A DNA stretch of 64,000 nucleotides from NCBI GenBank assembly GCA_963575645.1, contig OY754469.1:50054753-50118752 (forward strand). The letters run 5' to 3'. Numbering within the stretch: position 1 is the first letter of the stretch; every line of letters starts with the position of its first letter. The position numbers and the translations under genes are program-made. Positions 1 to 11,051 of the stretch are shown here, piece after piece. A model generated the notes under the pieces. The model had not been told where the DNA came from, did no database searches, and was given only the letters and a program-made list of their open reading frames with translations. Source of the stretch: Xanthostigma xanthostigma. Lineage: Eukaryota > Arthropoda > Insecta > Raphidioptera > Raphidiidae.

Positions 1-779
1 AATTAAATCATTTAAAAGTTGAAAATTCAGTTAAAATTGTCAAGAATAAAAGTCCATAATCGAAAAGTGCTAAGGTTTAATATTTTTTTTTATTGATTAA
101 AAGTCTCCTAATTAAATTGAAAAAAATATTAAAATACGCCTAAGACATCGATGATTTACATAGTTAGTTTTCGGAACTGCTGACATTATTTGGTTATTTG
201 CAAAAAATTAAAATGTACCGTTTGCATGCTAGGTTGACATATTTTCCATAAGACTACATGTAAAAGTTTTGTTTAATTTTTAACTTTATAAGTCTCCTAA
301 TGATTTTGGATTTTTTACAGAAAATTTTGTCATAAAAAAATCTATTAAAAAAACTTTATTTCAGATTTTTTTCATTATCTTCGTAAAACGGCTCAACATC
401 CTTAAAATTGCATAAATAAACACACACCTCTTCATCTATGAACATATCAACTCACAAAACCCTTTGAAATGCTAACATCACGAAGTATACCTGGAAGAAG
501 TACTCGTTTAAACCAATAATCACTGAGTAAACAATACTTCCGGAGCGTTATGTGAACGCAAAAATCACGAAAAAGCCTATGTCGTTTGGACTCCTTCTAA
601 TCTATAGTTCGTGGCTAACATTGTTATTTCAAAAAGAAATAGGATAGAAAACATTCCAAAATTTATCCTTGATCACATTTGCAATAAAATATTAGTAGGG
701 ACTTACTGAATTTCTCATTAATACAATTTTTTAAATAAAATATTATTTGAACACAAAAAGGATACACTTTCCCACTCAC
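1..779. other. No coding exon recognised (probable CEP97 intron)
   Basis: AT-rich sequence lying downstream of the last recognised CEP97 exon on the minus strand. The next expected CEP97 segment, which follows the NNPC motif in animal homologues, could not be found on either strand, so it probably lies beyond the left edge. No repeat structure was obvious. Confidence 0.5.
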
Positions 780-3681
780 AGTTACGCATGGATTGTTAGT
801 GATAGAAAAATTTGTAAGGTTGACTAGTTGAACAAGCTGTGATATTTCATTTAGATCTGTTATATTGTTAGACTCCAACGTCAATGTTATCAGACTTGTT
901 GGTAAATAGCGTTCACACTGTCGCAAATGACCTATTCTGTTTCCATGAAGCAGCAATTCCTAGTTAATAACAATTAATGTAGATAGAGCATTCAATATTA
1001 ACAGAACACAAATATTATAGATAAACCGGTAGCAATGCGCAAGCGCGGTCGATTCATTCATTAAAACAGTACCTAGTATTCGAAACCCAAAGGAACGATG
1101 AGACCTCTGGTGAGAAATACGCCGAACTACCCTAAGGGGGGGTTTTTGACAGGTAAACTATAGAGGGATAAAGTAAACATTGATTTAGAAAAGCATTAAT
1201 GGAGGCTAGCTGTAGCCTCCATTATTAGTGTTGGGCGATTATGAATGATATAATCGAAATATTTAGATTATGGCCGAATAATCGATCATTCGATTATGGA
1301 AACCGAGATATCATTCGCTTGAATCGATTATGAAATACGAAATGAATATTTAATCCCGACACAGTACTATTATATATCGATATATCATTCGGTATCTGCA
1401 TCTACATGCACTGGGATGGGAAGGCTTTGCTAGCACTGGAGAGTGGGGGTGTTTCGATTGTACATTCTTTGTAGTTTGTTGGATCATTCGATAATGGCAA
1501 CCGAGATATCATTCGCTTGAATCGATTATGAAATATGAAATGAATACTAATCCCGACACAGTACTATTGCTATGTCGACTGTCGATTATAATATGATATA
1601 CCTATTGATATATCATTCGGTTTCTGCATTAAATTTCAATTTTAATATTTAACTCATTATGTAAATTGACGATGTATCCATCTAGAGATTAAGAATATAT
1701 TTCTATTTCTATTCGATCATATCAGTGATTCCATTATTAATATTGTGTTAAGTAATATTAACAAATCGAAATAGCAAAGTTAGCACATAATTCATAATCG
1801 ATGTTTTGAATGATCATTCGCTTACACTGTAAAAGTATATAAAACGAAATTATAAACTGCCAGGTTTGCGCATCATTCATAATCGATAATTCGAATGATC
1901 ATTCGATTTATCATTCATAATCGATAATTCGAATGATCATTCGATTATAAAAACCGATTATTTCGATTCATTCGATTATTGAAATGTATCGATTATGCCC
2001 AACACTATCCATTATGCTTTTCTAAATCAATGTTTACCTGTCACAAACCCCCCTTAGGGTAGTTCGGCACATTTCTCACCAGAGGTCTCACCATTCCTTT
2101 GGGTTCCGAATTGTGTAACGAATGTCAGTTATTTTCAAATCTGACGTAATTTATCCAAAGTTAAAATTTGACAGCTGACTGGCCGCGTAAGTCGTATGAA
2201 TTTTGCAAACGCAAATGTCAAAAACGCGGACATTTCGGAAACTCGGACGGTTAATGCTTCCGGACACTGATAATAATTATTAATAATGTTTTTACATACC
2301 TGCAAGTTTTTCAAATACGATATATCAGATATGTGTGTAATACTATTTTCGGATAGATCTAAGTGTTCCAAGTTGTTGCATGTGCTCAAGTGTTCAATAC
2401 TCTGAAAAAAATCGCAAGTAATTAATTGTAAAACATAAAAAAGTGTACAGTAGGTGTTCTATATTCACGGTTTAGAAAAAGTGCGTCGAACTCGAGCGTA
2501 TTGATTTATTTTTACTAGAAATTTTAGTCTAATGTCAACAGGGGATTTAGAAATTTATCGACTGAACCATACCCTTATGTTGTTTCCAGCTAAACACAAG
2601 CATTTCAATAAAACAAGTTCTTTTAATCCTTCTATTGTTATAATACCGTTATGTGCGAGATTTAATGTAGTCAAATGTGTAAGTTTACACACGCCATACA
2701 TGCGTATTAATTGATTGCGAACAGCGGATAGCTAAAAAGAAATATTTAATTTTTAGTATCTATTTCTGTTTGTGTTTAAACGAAAAATAAAAAAGAACCT
2801 TTTGTAATTTTAAAAATGAGTCGATATTATCTAATTTTTGCAGATCATTTTCATCTAGTATCAATGTTGTGACATTAGCTTCACTGGACTGAGCTTTGTT
2901 AAGTTTCTTTAATTTCTTGCCTGATAAATCCAACGTTTCTGAATTCGATTCTGATTCAACTGTAGTTTCTGCTATAAAATAAACGATCAAATTTAGTTCG
3001 TAATGGAAATTCACACGAGTGTCGATATCAGTTAAAGCCAATTGAAAGTAATATAAATTATAAGTTGGGAAAATAAATTGCAAATAATAATGAATTAAAT
3101 GCAGTGAAATATAAGCCTTTTGACAGTAATGAAATAATTCTTTCGAATTCATTATATATTGAACTTACCCATATTTTTATTATGATATCAATAATGTCAA
3201 TAAGTTATAAAAATAATACAGTTCGTGTTTATTATTTTAGAATATCTCAAACGTCAATTTTGACAGATAATTTTTGGCCGAGTTTTGAAGCCAGTGGCCG
3301 TGCTGTAGGGCAAATTCATCAATTTGCTGTTGGTATAACTGAACTTGGTGTATCTCATTGAGGTAGTATTACCTCAATGGTGTATCTACAGCTCTATGGT
3401 TATCTATGGTAAACATTTTACAGCTCTCTGATTTTAACCTTAAATACGAACTCAAATGTGACATCTGGATCAGTTTTTGTTTGCTGTTAAAGTTAATACA
3501 TATAACGAAAGACATAAAGTATTTATTACAGTGGTTAATTTAAGAACAAAGCGGTGTTTAATATTTCACAAGTTGAATTAAGTTTATGTGACTATTTCTC
3601 AAGTTTGGGTTAGTATTCTATTTTGAACATACCTGTCAAGTTAGTAATTTTTTGCAAAGAAATTTGCTTTTGATTATTCAT
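780..3681 (-). CDS. CEP97: CEP97-like centrosomal leucine-rich-repeat protein, 5' part (5 exons, 3' end outside window)
   Basis: Five exons join in phase: 3681-3633 ([19 protein letters not shown]), 2971-2799, 2731-2573, 2401-2300 and 959-780. All introns are GT..AG (donors GTATGT, GTTCTT, GTATGG, GTATGT, GTGAGT). They give about 221 residues of SDS22-like leucine-rich repeats, including [42 protein letters not shown] and [16 protein letters not shown], ending in the LRR-cap motif TNNPC. Repeat order and wording match the N-terminal LRR domain of CEP97, which with CP110 caps centrioles and restrains cilium formation. Later exons (LRR cap, IQ motif, C-terminus) are expected to the left of the window. 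The gene runs divergently from POLG. The fourth intron holds a 1-kb terminal-inverted-repeat element. Another SDS22-like LRR protein is possible but fits less well. Confidence 0.82.
1078..2111. mobile_element. Terminal-inverted-repeat DNA element in a CEP97 intron
   Basis: The left end (ATTCGAAACCCAAAGGAACG) recurs inverted at the right end near 2111, and the arms pair for about 110 bp with a few differences and a small indel. The interior is rich in inverted and direct copies of ATCGATTATgaa / TCATTCGATTAT motifs. No transposase frame is present, so the element is non-autonomous. I could not define the target-site duplication or superfamily. Confidence 0.75.
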
Positions 3682-3868
3682 TTTGTGTATGTGGACTGTG
3701 TAAAAATCAAAGTACTAATTAAAAAACATTGTTTCAGGTAAAATAATTGTAGCAGAAAACGTGAAAAAAGAGTTCCAAGTAAGTAATTTTAATTTTTGTT
3801 TTTATATACCGGTAGTATAATTAGTATATAATTTGGATTTTCACTCAGGGTGAAGGGGAATTGCAGTG
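3682..3868. promoter_or_regulatory. Divergent CEP97 / POLG 5' region
   Basis: Only 187 bp separate the CEP97 ATG (minus, 3681) from the POLG ATG (plus, 3869). The POLG side holds a likely 5'-UTR intron, with donor GTAAGTAA at about 3780 and acceptor CAG at about 3849 or 3865. POLG transcription must therefore start within this gap or upstream, overlapping the CEP97 first exon. A shared bidirectional promoter is inferred from spacing alone; no TATA or Inr element was assigned. Confidence 0.45.
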
Positions 3869-6800
3869 ATGTTCGTGTCAAAAGTGCGACTTCATCCTAA
3901 TTTTGCCTATTTTCTTCAACGACGTAGTAGATATTTTTCTCTGGATTTTATGTGTAAACTTTTTATATCTCCACAAAATAGAAATTATAGTGCGTATAAA
4001 AAAATACGGGACTATTGGCCGAAAACAGTGATTAAAATATATAAGCCGTCTAGTAAAGCCAAAGCTAAAATTTCAGAAGAAAAGTATTCATCGACAGTAA
4101 ACGATGCTAACATTAAAATGCAGTCAATGGATCTGCGCAAGCAAGTGTGTACGAAAAAGTTTAAGGAAAAACAAGTGAACGATCACTTTATTCCATCAAC
4201 TTCTGTTAAAAGATTCAAATCAGTCAGCAAAGATACATCAACAGTTAGTGACAAATCAAACATTTCCGATGAAAAGAAATCATCGGAGACGAGAATAAAT
4301 GATGTTAACATACAAATGCTTTCTGGAGGCTTATACAAACAAATTTTTAACACTAATCTTAATAGCAAATCTTCATCGACTGTACTAAAGCAATGTTTGC
4401 TTGATTTTGAAAAACACGGCATGGATATAACTACTAAATGTGTACCAGATGTGGACTTCAAACTTCCAAAACTTGAAGGAAAAAATCTCAGTGAACATTT
4501 TAAGAATATAGGTGAGCAACAATGTGCCCCGTATAGAGATCTTGTAAATGAAATAATAAAAAGTGAAATTACAAAGCCAGAACACTGGGATTTTAAACCG
4601 GGCTGGACAAGATATGCTCCAAATGAGAAGCCGAAAAGTGTGCCTTTTCCTCTCGAAGACTGCATTATATTTGACGTTGAAGTCTGTATGAAAGCGGGTG
4701 ATATGCCGACCCTAGCGACCGCGGTTACAGACAAAGCGTGGTACGGTTGGGTTAGTGATTCATTGATAAATGGCAGTAGCAAGCCGACGGGTAACCGTCA
4801 TCATGTATTATCTGATCTTATACCGTTGGAAAGCGATGCTGCTCAAACTGGGAAAGATTTAACACCCGATTTGACGAAGCCGCGAGTACTTATCGGGCAT
4901 AATGTGTCGTACGATAGGGCTAGGATAAAAGAACAGTATTGGCTCCGACGAACCGGAATGAGATTTGTGGATACGATGTCGTTGCATATTTGTGTCAGTG
5001 GCTTAACTAGCTACCAGAGAGCTGTTTTGAAATCGGGAAAACTAGACGATGAAGATAACAAGTGGAAATCTTATAGCTCGTTGAATAATTTAGCTGATGT
5101 CTATAAGTTATATTGTGGAGCTGAATTGGATAAAGCAACGCGAGATATTTTTGTTGAAGGTAATTTAGCGGATGTTATACAGAATTTTCAAATTGCAATG
5201 AATTATTGTTCCGGTGATGTGACTGCTACACATCGTGTACTCAAAGCTCTGTTTCCATTGTTTCTGGAAAGATTTCCACATCCGGTAACTTTTGCGGGTA
5301 TGCTTGAACTTGGAACGGCGTATTTACCGGTGAATTCCAACTGGAAAAGATATATCGATGATTGTGAACAAACTTTTGAGGATCTTGAAAATGAAGCCAA
5401 GTTTCTTTTGACTCGTAGAGCTGATAACACTTGTCAGCTGTTACACGATTCTAAATTTCGTAATGATTTATGGATGTGGGATCAAGACTGGAGTTTGCAG
5501 GAATTGAAAATTAAGAAAAACATTACAAAACCAAAATCTAAGGAGACTGAAATATTAGAGAATATAAATGATGAAATACCAAATGCGAATACTGAACTAG
5601 AAGACGATCTTGATGAATATTTAAAAAAATTGGAAAATAAGTTCAGATACTTGATGGAAACAAAACAATTTTTACCTGCCGTTAAACCTTTACTTCCGGG
5701 ATATCCAGCATGGTATCGAAAACTTTGTACAAAACCTGGAAGCACTCCTGACTGGATACCTGGTCCTCAGTTAATAAGCACTGCTATGCAAGTGACTCCC
5801 AAACTGTTGCGTTTGACATGGGAAGGTTATCCTCTACATTACATCAGAGGTCAAGGCTGGGGATTTTTGATTCCATTTTCAGATAATGCTGATGAAGTTG
5901 AACACATTCCGCTCGAACAGTTGATAGCTAAATGTCCTGTCATGACTCTGAAATCTGATAAAGTCGAAGGCGATATCGGAATAAATAATTTGTGGATCGA
6001 TGTTCAGGAAAATTTGGCCAGGAAGGAGTATTACAGTAAGAAAAAAACTGAGAAAACGGCCGGCGTTTACAATGGTACAGGCGTTTGGTGTAATACAATT
6101 CTAGAGAATTGTTGTTACTTTATGAAATTACCGCATAAAGACGGCACTTCACATCGTGTTGGAAATCCATTGGCTAAAGACTTTATTAATAAATTTTCTG
6201 AAAACGTCTTAGCAGGAGACGATGCACATACAGAGAAAGTTTTGGCTATTGCGCGGATGTTGTCATATTGGAGAAATAATCGCGATCGAATTATGAAACA
6301 GTTAGTCGTATGGTTAGACAGTTTGTGTTTGCCAAGTTCTATAAATAAATCGTATGAGTACGGCGCAATTCTGCCACAAGTTGTCGTTTGTGGGACATTG
6401 ACCAGGCGTGCTATGGAGCCAACTTGGATGACTGCTTCAAATGCGCACGTCGAGCGCGTGGGTTCTGAATTAAGGGGGCTCGTCCAAGCGCCTCCGGGTT
6501 ATAATATAGTCGGAGCCGATGTCGATTCGCAGGAGTTATGGATTGCATCAGTTATTGGAGACTCGCACTCGTGTCAGATGCACGGCGCTACGCCGTTTGG
6601 CTGGATGACATTGAGCGGAAGTAAGTCGTCCGGTACAGATATGCACAGCGTAACTGCTAAAGCGGTAGGAATCTCACGCGATCATGCTAAAGTCATAAAC
6701 TATGCACGAATCTACGGTGCGGGACAAAACTTTGCCGAACGTCTTTTGAAGCAGTTCAATCCATCGATGCCGAGTAACGAAGCTAGAAGTAAAGCTATGA

Positions 6801-7504
6801 AAATGTTTAGCATGACTAAAGGAAAACGAACGTATCAAATGAAAAAGGAATACTTGGATGATTTTTTGGACAGACCCTACAATATGTGGGAGGCAATGAA
6901 ATTAGCAAAAGCTCACGGGAAAGCGTTAGACGAAATGTTTCATAGACCGAAATGGGAAGGCGGTACAGAATCGGCGATGTTCAATCGTTTAGAGGCAATT
7001 GCTAGAAGTCTTGAGCCTGTGACGCCTTTTCTTCATTGTCGTTTGACTCGCTCGTTGGAGCCCGGAACAATGCCCGATGAGAAGTTCTTGCCAACACGCA
7101 TCAACTGGGTTGTGCAAAGTGGTGCCGTGGACTTTTTACATTTAATGCTAGTTTCTATGCGGTGGTTAATGAAAGACAATGCTAGGTTTGTTTTGAGTTT
7201 TCACGACGAAGTTAGGTATTTGGTTCCCGAACAATATAGATACCAGGCTGCTCTTGCAATGCACATAACCAATCTTTTAACGAGAGCATTCTGCGCCCAG
7301 TGTCTTGGCTTAGAAGATTTGCCTCAATCGGTAGCTTTTTTTACGTCGGTCGAGGTCGACAAAGTTTTACGTAAAGAGAGTCAAATCAATTGCAAAACGC
7401 CATCTAATCCTCATGGTTTAAAAAATGGTTATGGAATTCCTCCGGGCGAATCTTTAGACATATATCAATCTTTAGAGAAAGCTGGTGGATCATTCATATT
7501 GTGA
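3869..7504 (+). CDS. POLG: DNA polymerase gamma catalytic subunit, mitochondrial (intronless CDS)
   Basis: A single 1,211-residue frame encodes the mitochondrial replicative polymerase, a family A enzyme with a 3'-5' proofreading exonuclease. The human protein is 1,239 residues. Exo I is IIFDVEVC (D269, E271), Exo II GHNVSYDRARI (from about G343), Exo III YCSGDVTATH (D450). Polymerase motif A is GADVDSQELW (D884), motif B KVINYARIYGAGQNF (from K941) and motif C SFHDEVRYL (D1113). All catalytic carboxylates are present, so both activities should be intact. Residues about 45-190 are Lys/Ser-rich and poorly conserved, between the probable mitochondrial presequence and the exonuclease. ATG 3869 was chosen because the triplet before it is GTG and an acceptor-like CAG lies just upstream. 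The 3.6-kb coding region has no intron, unlike its neighbours. A poly(A) signal is at 7637. Confidence 0.97.
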   Translation: MFVSKVRLHPNFAYFLQRRSRYFSLDFMCKLFISPQNRNYSAYKKIRDYWPKTVIKIYKPSSKAKAKISEEKYSSTVNDANIKMQSMDLRKQVCTKKFKEKQVNDHFIPSTSVKRFKSVSKDTSTVSDKSNISDEKKSSETRINDVNIQMLSGGLYKQIFNTNLNSKSSSTVLKQCLLDFEKHGMDITTKCVPDVDFKLPKLEGKNLSEHFKNIGEQQCAPYRDLVNEIIKSEITKPEHWDFKPGWTRYAPNEKPKSVPFPLEDCIIFDVEVCMKAGDMPTLATAVTDKAWYGWVSDSLINGSSKPTGNRHHVLSDLIPLESDAAQTGKDLTPDLTKPRVLIGHNVSYDRARIKEQYWLRRTGMRFVDTMSLHICVSGLTSYQRAVLKSGKLDDEDNKWKSYSSLNNLADVYKLYCGAELDKATRDIFVEGNLADVIQNFQIAMNYCSGDVTATHRVLKALFPLFLERFPHPVTFAGMLELGTAYLPVNSNWKRYIDDCEQTFEDLENEAKFLLTRRADNTCQLLHDSKFRNDLWMWDQDWSLQELKIKKNITKPKSKETEILENINDEIPNANTELEDDLDEYLKKLENKFRYLMETKQFLPAVKPLLPGYPAWYRKLCTKPGSTPDWIPGPQLISTAMQVTPKLLRLTWEGYPLHYIRGQGWGFLIPFSDNADEVEHIPLEQLIAKCPVMTLKSDKVEGDIGINNLWIDVQENLARKEYYSKKKTEKTAGVYNGTGVWCNTILENCCYFMKLPHKDGTSHRVGNPLAKDFINKFSENVLAGDDAHTEKVLAIARMLSYWRNNRDRIMKQLVVWLDSLCLPSSINKSYEYGAILPQVVVCGTLTRRAMEPTWMTASNAHVERVGSELRGLVQAPPGYNIVGADVDSQELWIASVIGDSHSCQMHGATPFGWMTLSGSKSSGTDMHSVTAKAVGISRDHAKVINYARIYGAGQNFAERLLKQFNPSMPSNEARSKAMKMFSMTKGKRTYQMKKEYLDDFLDRPYNMWEAMKLAKAHGKALDEMFHRPKWEGGTESAMFNRLEAIARSLEPVTPFLHCRLTRSLEPGTMPDEKFLPTRINWVVQSGAVDFLHLMLVSMRWLMKDNARFVLSFHDEVRYLVPEQYRYQAALAMHITNLLTRAFCAQCLGLEDLPQSVAFFTSVEVDKVLRKESQINCKTPSNPHGLKNGYGIPPGESLDIYQSLEKAGGSFIL

Positions 7505-7636
7505 AAGGTGAATTTGAATGAAATTTTAATGTTACTTTTGCATCTTATTTAAATCAAATTTTATCTTAGCGCACTTGCATTAATTGAAGTTTAACCGATT
7601 ATAGTGAATATCCAAATTTTCCCTAGTTTTTTTCCA

Positions 7637-7642
7637 AATAAA
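7637..7642 (+). terminator. AATAAA poly(A) signal of POLG
   Basis: AATAAA lies 133 bp after the POLG stop and about 48 bp before the EIF1AD start codon. It is the only canonical signal between the two genes, so the POLG 3' end and the EIF1AD 5' region must nearly touch or overlap. Confidence 0.55.
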
Positions 7643-7689
7643 GTTTATGTATAGGTATGATATGTAACAAGTTTTGTTCTTTTTCAGAA

Positions 7690-8142
7690 ATGTCTCGTGC
7701 CACGAAAAGGAAACATGTTCTAAAAGAAATATTCGAAGACGATTTCAGCCTTCCAACTGACAATCAGCAAATTGTTAAAATTCTTGCAAGTCGCGGTAAC
7801 AATCTTCACGAAGTGGTGTCTGCCGACGGAACGACATTTTTGATTTCAATGCCTACGAAATTTAGGAAGAATATGTGGGTTAAAAGGGGTGATTTTATTT
7901 TAATAGAACCGATATCAGAAGGCGTTAAAGTCAAAGGTGAAATGCTGAAAGTGTTATCGAATGAACATATAAAACACTTTAAAAAGTGTAGTGCTTGGCC
8001 AATAGAATTCAATAAAGGCGATAAAAAGTGTGATGTGAAGGAGGATGATTTATTTGTTAATACAAATAGACTTCCAGTTCGAGAACTTAGTAGTTCCGAT
8101 GATAGTGACTCGGACTCCGATGATGACAGTGAAGAAATCTAG
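7690..8142 (+). CDS. EIF1AD: EIF1AD (eIF1A-domain RNA-binding protein)
   Basis: A 150-residue protein starting MSRATKRKHVLKE. It has an S1/IF1-type OB fold (about residues 20-95, with QQIVKILASRGNNLHEV, FLISMPTKFRKNMWVKRG and DFILIEP), then the family signature DLFVNTNRLP and an acidic Ser/Asp tail (SSSDDSDSDSDDDSEE). This is the order seen in EIF1AD of other animals (about 165 residues in human), a nuclear protein related to initiation factor eIF1A whose exact role is poorly defined. An in-frame ATG at 7657 would add 11 residues, but an acceptor (ttctttttcag) lies directly before ATG 7690, so the upstream bases are probably intron. A candidate poly(A) signal AATAAA is at 8449. Confidence 0.95.
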   Translation: MSRATKRKHVLKEIFEDDFSLPTDNQQIVKILASRGNNLHEVVSADGTTFLISMPTKFRKNMWVKRGDFILIEPISEGVKVKGEMLKVLSNEHIKHFKKCSAWPIEFNKGDKKCDVKEDDLFVNTNRLPVRELSSSDDSDSDSDDDSEEI

Positions 8143-9009
8143 GTTTTTTCAAATTTTGTATTGTTTCGATTTTATATGTATATACAGGCTGCGGCAGAGG
8201 ACCTTGGCGGTTTTTGCAGTAAGCTATTATACAAATGCCTTTTTAATTTAATGGTTAATGTAACGGTAATCTATATTCTGTGCCATTTTGTTTTTTCTGC
8301 TCGTTTATAATTTGAAAGAAATTCTCGACTAACTGTCGATTTTCTAATTTGATTTTGTGCAGCCTTTCGACTAGATGGCGCTATTGATATTTCTATCTTA
8401 AATCAATTATCGATAAAAACCAGAATAAGACAACGTGTTCTGGAAGTGAATAAATAGAAAAACAAAATTTCAGTACAATATTTGAGTTAAAAAATCGTTA
8501 GGTTCCTCTATCGCACGCTATTAAACAAAAATTAAATATGGGAAACGCCATTGTCTGTTCTTTAGTTCTAAGTTTTAAATTTATAGAACTATATTGGCAA
8601 TTAAAAAGAAATGAGTATGTACTAGCAAAAAATGATTTGGACATAAAAGTTTTTGAATGAAATTAATGCAAAGTTGAACTATTGTTTTCTTACATCAACT
8701 GTATTTTGTTATTATGTACAGATTTGTAATTTTTATTTATATTGTTTTGTACTCAAATAAGTAGTTTAAAAAAACTATTATAATGTTCGTAATGATGTAT
8801 TGATAGAAAAAATACACTTTATATTCTAAAAAATAGAGAACTTATTTATTTTTTATACCTTTTATGAGCTATTTATGGCCGTCTGTCTGTCTGTTCGTAT
8901 GTCACAGCCTTATAACTCCGCCATCTTTTCATCGATTCAGATGAAATTTCACAAGCAAATGCATTATGTGAACGGCCATACAATTGTGTAATGAAATTAC
9001 AAAAAAAAC
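8143..9009. other. EIF1AD 3' UTR and intergenic DNA
   Basis: Holds the EIF1AD 3' UTR with a possible poly(A) signal at 8449. From about 8860 there is a moderately repetitive stretch with a gtctgtctgtctgttcg tract, followed by phrases typical of moth retroelement 3' regions ('ttcagatgaaatttcacaag'). No coding potential seen. Confidence 0.5.
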
Positions 9010-9171
9010 ATTGGTTGTCTAAGTCGGTTTACGGACGATAGTTTTACGTGATAACGTATTCCGTAATACATAACCTAAATTTTAGTAGCTGTCAAACTTG
9101 GGCCGAAGCATACTGCGCTCTCGCTTGCACGCACAGGGTCAGGCGGAACGTCACACTTTTTCGTGCGTGCA
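9010..9171 (-). repeat. Short copy of the TTGACGTGATAACGTC repeat family (copy 1)
   Basis: Contains, in minus orientation, the family's right end (ATTGGTTGTCT ... TTTTACGTGATAACGTATTC) and the internal GCACGCACAGGGTCAGGCGG block. It lacks the opposite terminus and most of the interior, so it is a deletion derivative. Confidence 0.8.
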
Positions 9172-10254
9172 TGGAGTATCGTTGGACAGGTGTAAAAATT
9201 CAATCAAGTGACTTATTTTCTTAGATAAATATTTCTCAAGATTAAGCTTCTCAAGTTGTTAATGTTGTGCCACCTCCCTTTAACTTTAAAGCCATGTGAT
9301 CAAATAACCTGAAAAAAACCAAGAGAATACCACTTTACTTTTTAAAACGTGTTCTAAAATCGCCACTAACAGCTTCGTTTTACCTACTGCGCATGCGGGT
9401 GACGGTTTCGAAACCGTTCGCTGGCTGCTTGGACGAACTTTTTGTTAACGTCACTGTGTTCAGAAATTGACTCATAGGTGGCAGCAAAGAATATTTTTTG
9501 TTTTGAAATAATTCCAGTTTGGTAGCATTTGTTTCTGTTATGTATTGTCACCTTTTGTTTTGAACATAACATGATTTGTCGTGAATTAATATTGTATTGT
9601 CTCTGAATTAATATAATAAGTAGAATGTGATGCTAAAGTAGTAGAAAACTTGATTTATAGTTTAGTGTTAAATATACTTACTATTACGCGTATTAGAAAA
9701 ACTGTTTCGTTTAAAATAGTTACAATTCACTATAATACATTAGAATTAGAAAAGTGATCGAACAGTACAAAATCAATTAATCAGTGGAACACTATTAGAC
9801 AATATTTCCTTTTAATCCAATCCCAATCCCTAAAATATCAGTGTTTTCAACATAATCAATGAGTCTTCAAAAAAGGGTAAGTCGTTTGACATATTCATTA
9901 CTTTATACAAGTCCACTTGAAAACCTTCAAAAATTGGTGGAACCAGCATAGCCAAAATCTGCTCTATTAACAGCCGGAGCAAACAACTTTCAACGAAATT
10001 TTTTTCAACAAGATAAATTAACAAGTTGTAGGAGCTCAGCTGATCTTTCCGTACAATATTTTTATATGGCTGTCATATTTCTATTAACTAGCGGAGACAT
10101 GAACCACGACTATGGAAACTTATATGCACCCCCCCATGAATGGAAGAAAAATGTTAAGCTCGTGTTTCTTAAAAAATCAGGTTGCAAAATAAATGACGTA
10201 GACGAAACCTGCTTTACGTCTGTTAACTGCAGAACTACATGATTATAATTTATA
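9172..10254. other. Intergenic, nothing recognised
   Basis: AT-rich DNA with only short open frames without domain-like composition. At 9380-9430 there is a GC-richer patch (ctactgcgcatgcgggtgacgg) resembling one near 19.7 kb. No gene is supported. Confidence 0.4.
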
Positions 10255-10732
10255 CTAGCGTGACATGTGCGAATTATTCGCACTAAATAAGTATAATAAT
10301 TATCACTTTACAAAATTATTTTTTAAATATGATTGCAGCCTGCAGGTATTCAATTCGTTTCTAATTTTGCACACTGCTTATAACGTTCTTCTTTTTGTTG
10401 TAAAAGAAATATTGTACCAAAATTGTCGTATAGAGGCGCAAGTAGCAAAAGCGTTGTTCAGCGTTGCCCGTCAGATGGCAGTATGCAGTATTTACAATAT
10501 GATGGTCAGATGACAGATCGAAGTGTTAACGTTACGCCGTCAGATGGCAGACGTTGTTCAGAGTTTAATTAATTTACAAAAACAATAGCAATAATAAATT
10601 TTTTAGTTGTCGATGTCAGTAGAGCAAGCAATTATCTGTAAAATGATATAGGTATAATTTATGTGGAGAAATTGTGTGGTTTTTTCTAAAAAGGGAGGCA
10701 AACATCTTAAACCTTAGCGTATTAATATATGT
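10255..10732 (-). mobile_element. Non-autonomous Helitron, copy 1
   Basis: On the minus strand it ends with the hairpin GTGCGAATAATTCGCAC, then 8 nt and CTAG, followed by host T; this is the canonical Helitron 3' terminus. The 5' end matches copies 2 and 3 (ATATATTAATACGCTAAGG), although here the terminal TC has become AC. The interior contains repeated GTCAGATGGCAG motifs. No Rep/helicase frame. Confidence 0.85.
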
Positions 10733-11051
10733 ATGTAATACCTATATGATGTTGTTTTACTCTTTATTTGACTTTATGAAAAGAACATTTCTGTTTTTAA
10801 ATTTTATAAAAAAAATATATTTATTTCTATATAATTTCCATTACACTAATTATAAAATATAAATTCATATAAACAATAAATCATAATTATTTTTAATATC
10901 GATTGACTGAATTACATTTTGATGGTTAATTTTGATAATGGTTGCCAAAATCCCAGGGATTTAAATAATCCAAATTAATAATACAATTTTTAGCATATAA
11001 TATATATAGCATATCACAAAATATTATTAGCACGATTTTTTTTTATGTATA

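Noticed and set aside
4183-4782. 199-codon minus-strand frame antisense to POLG
   Set aside because: Lies wholly within the conserved POLG coding region in another frame and shows no domain; a shadow of the real gene.
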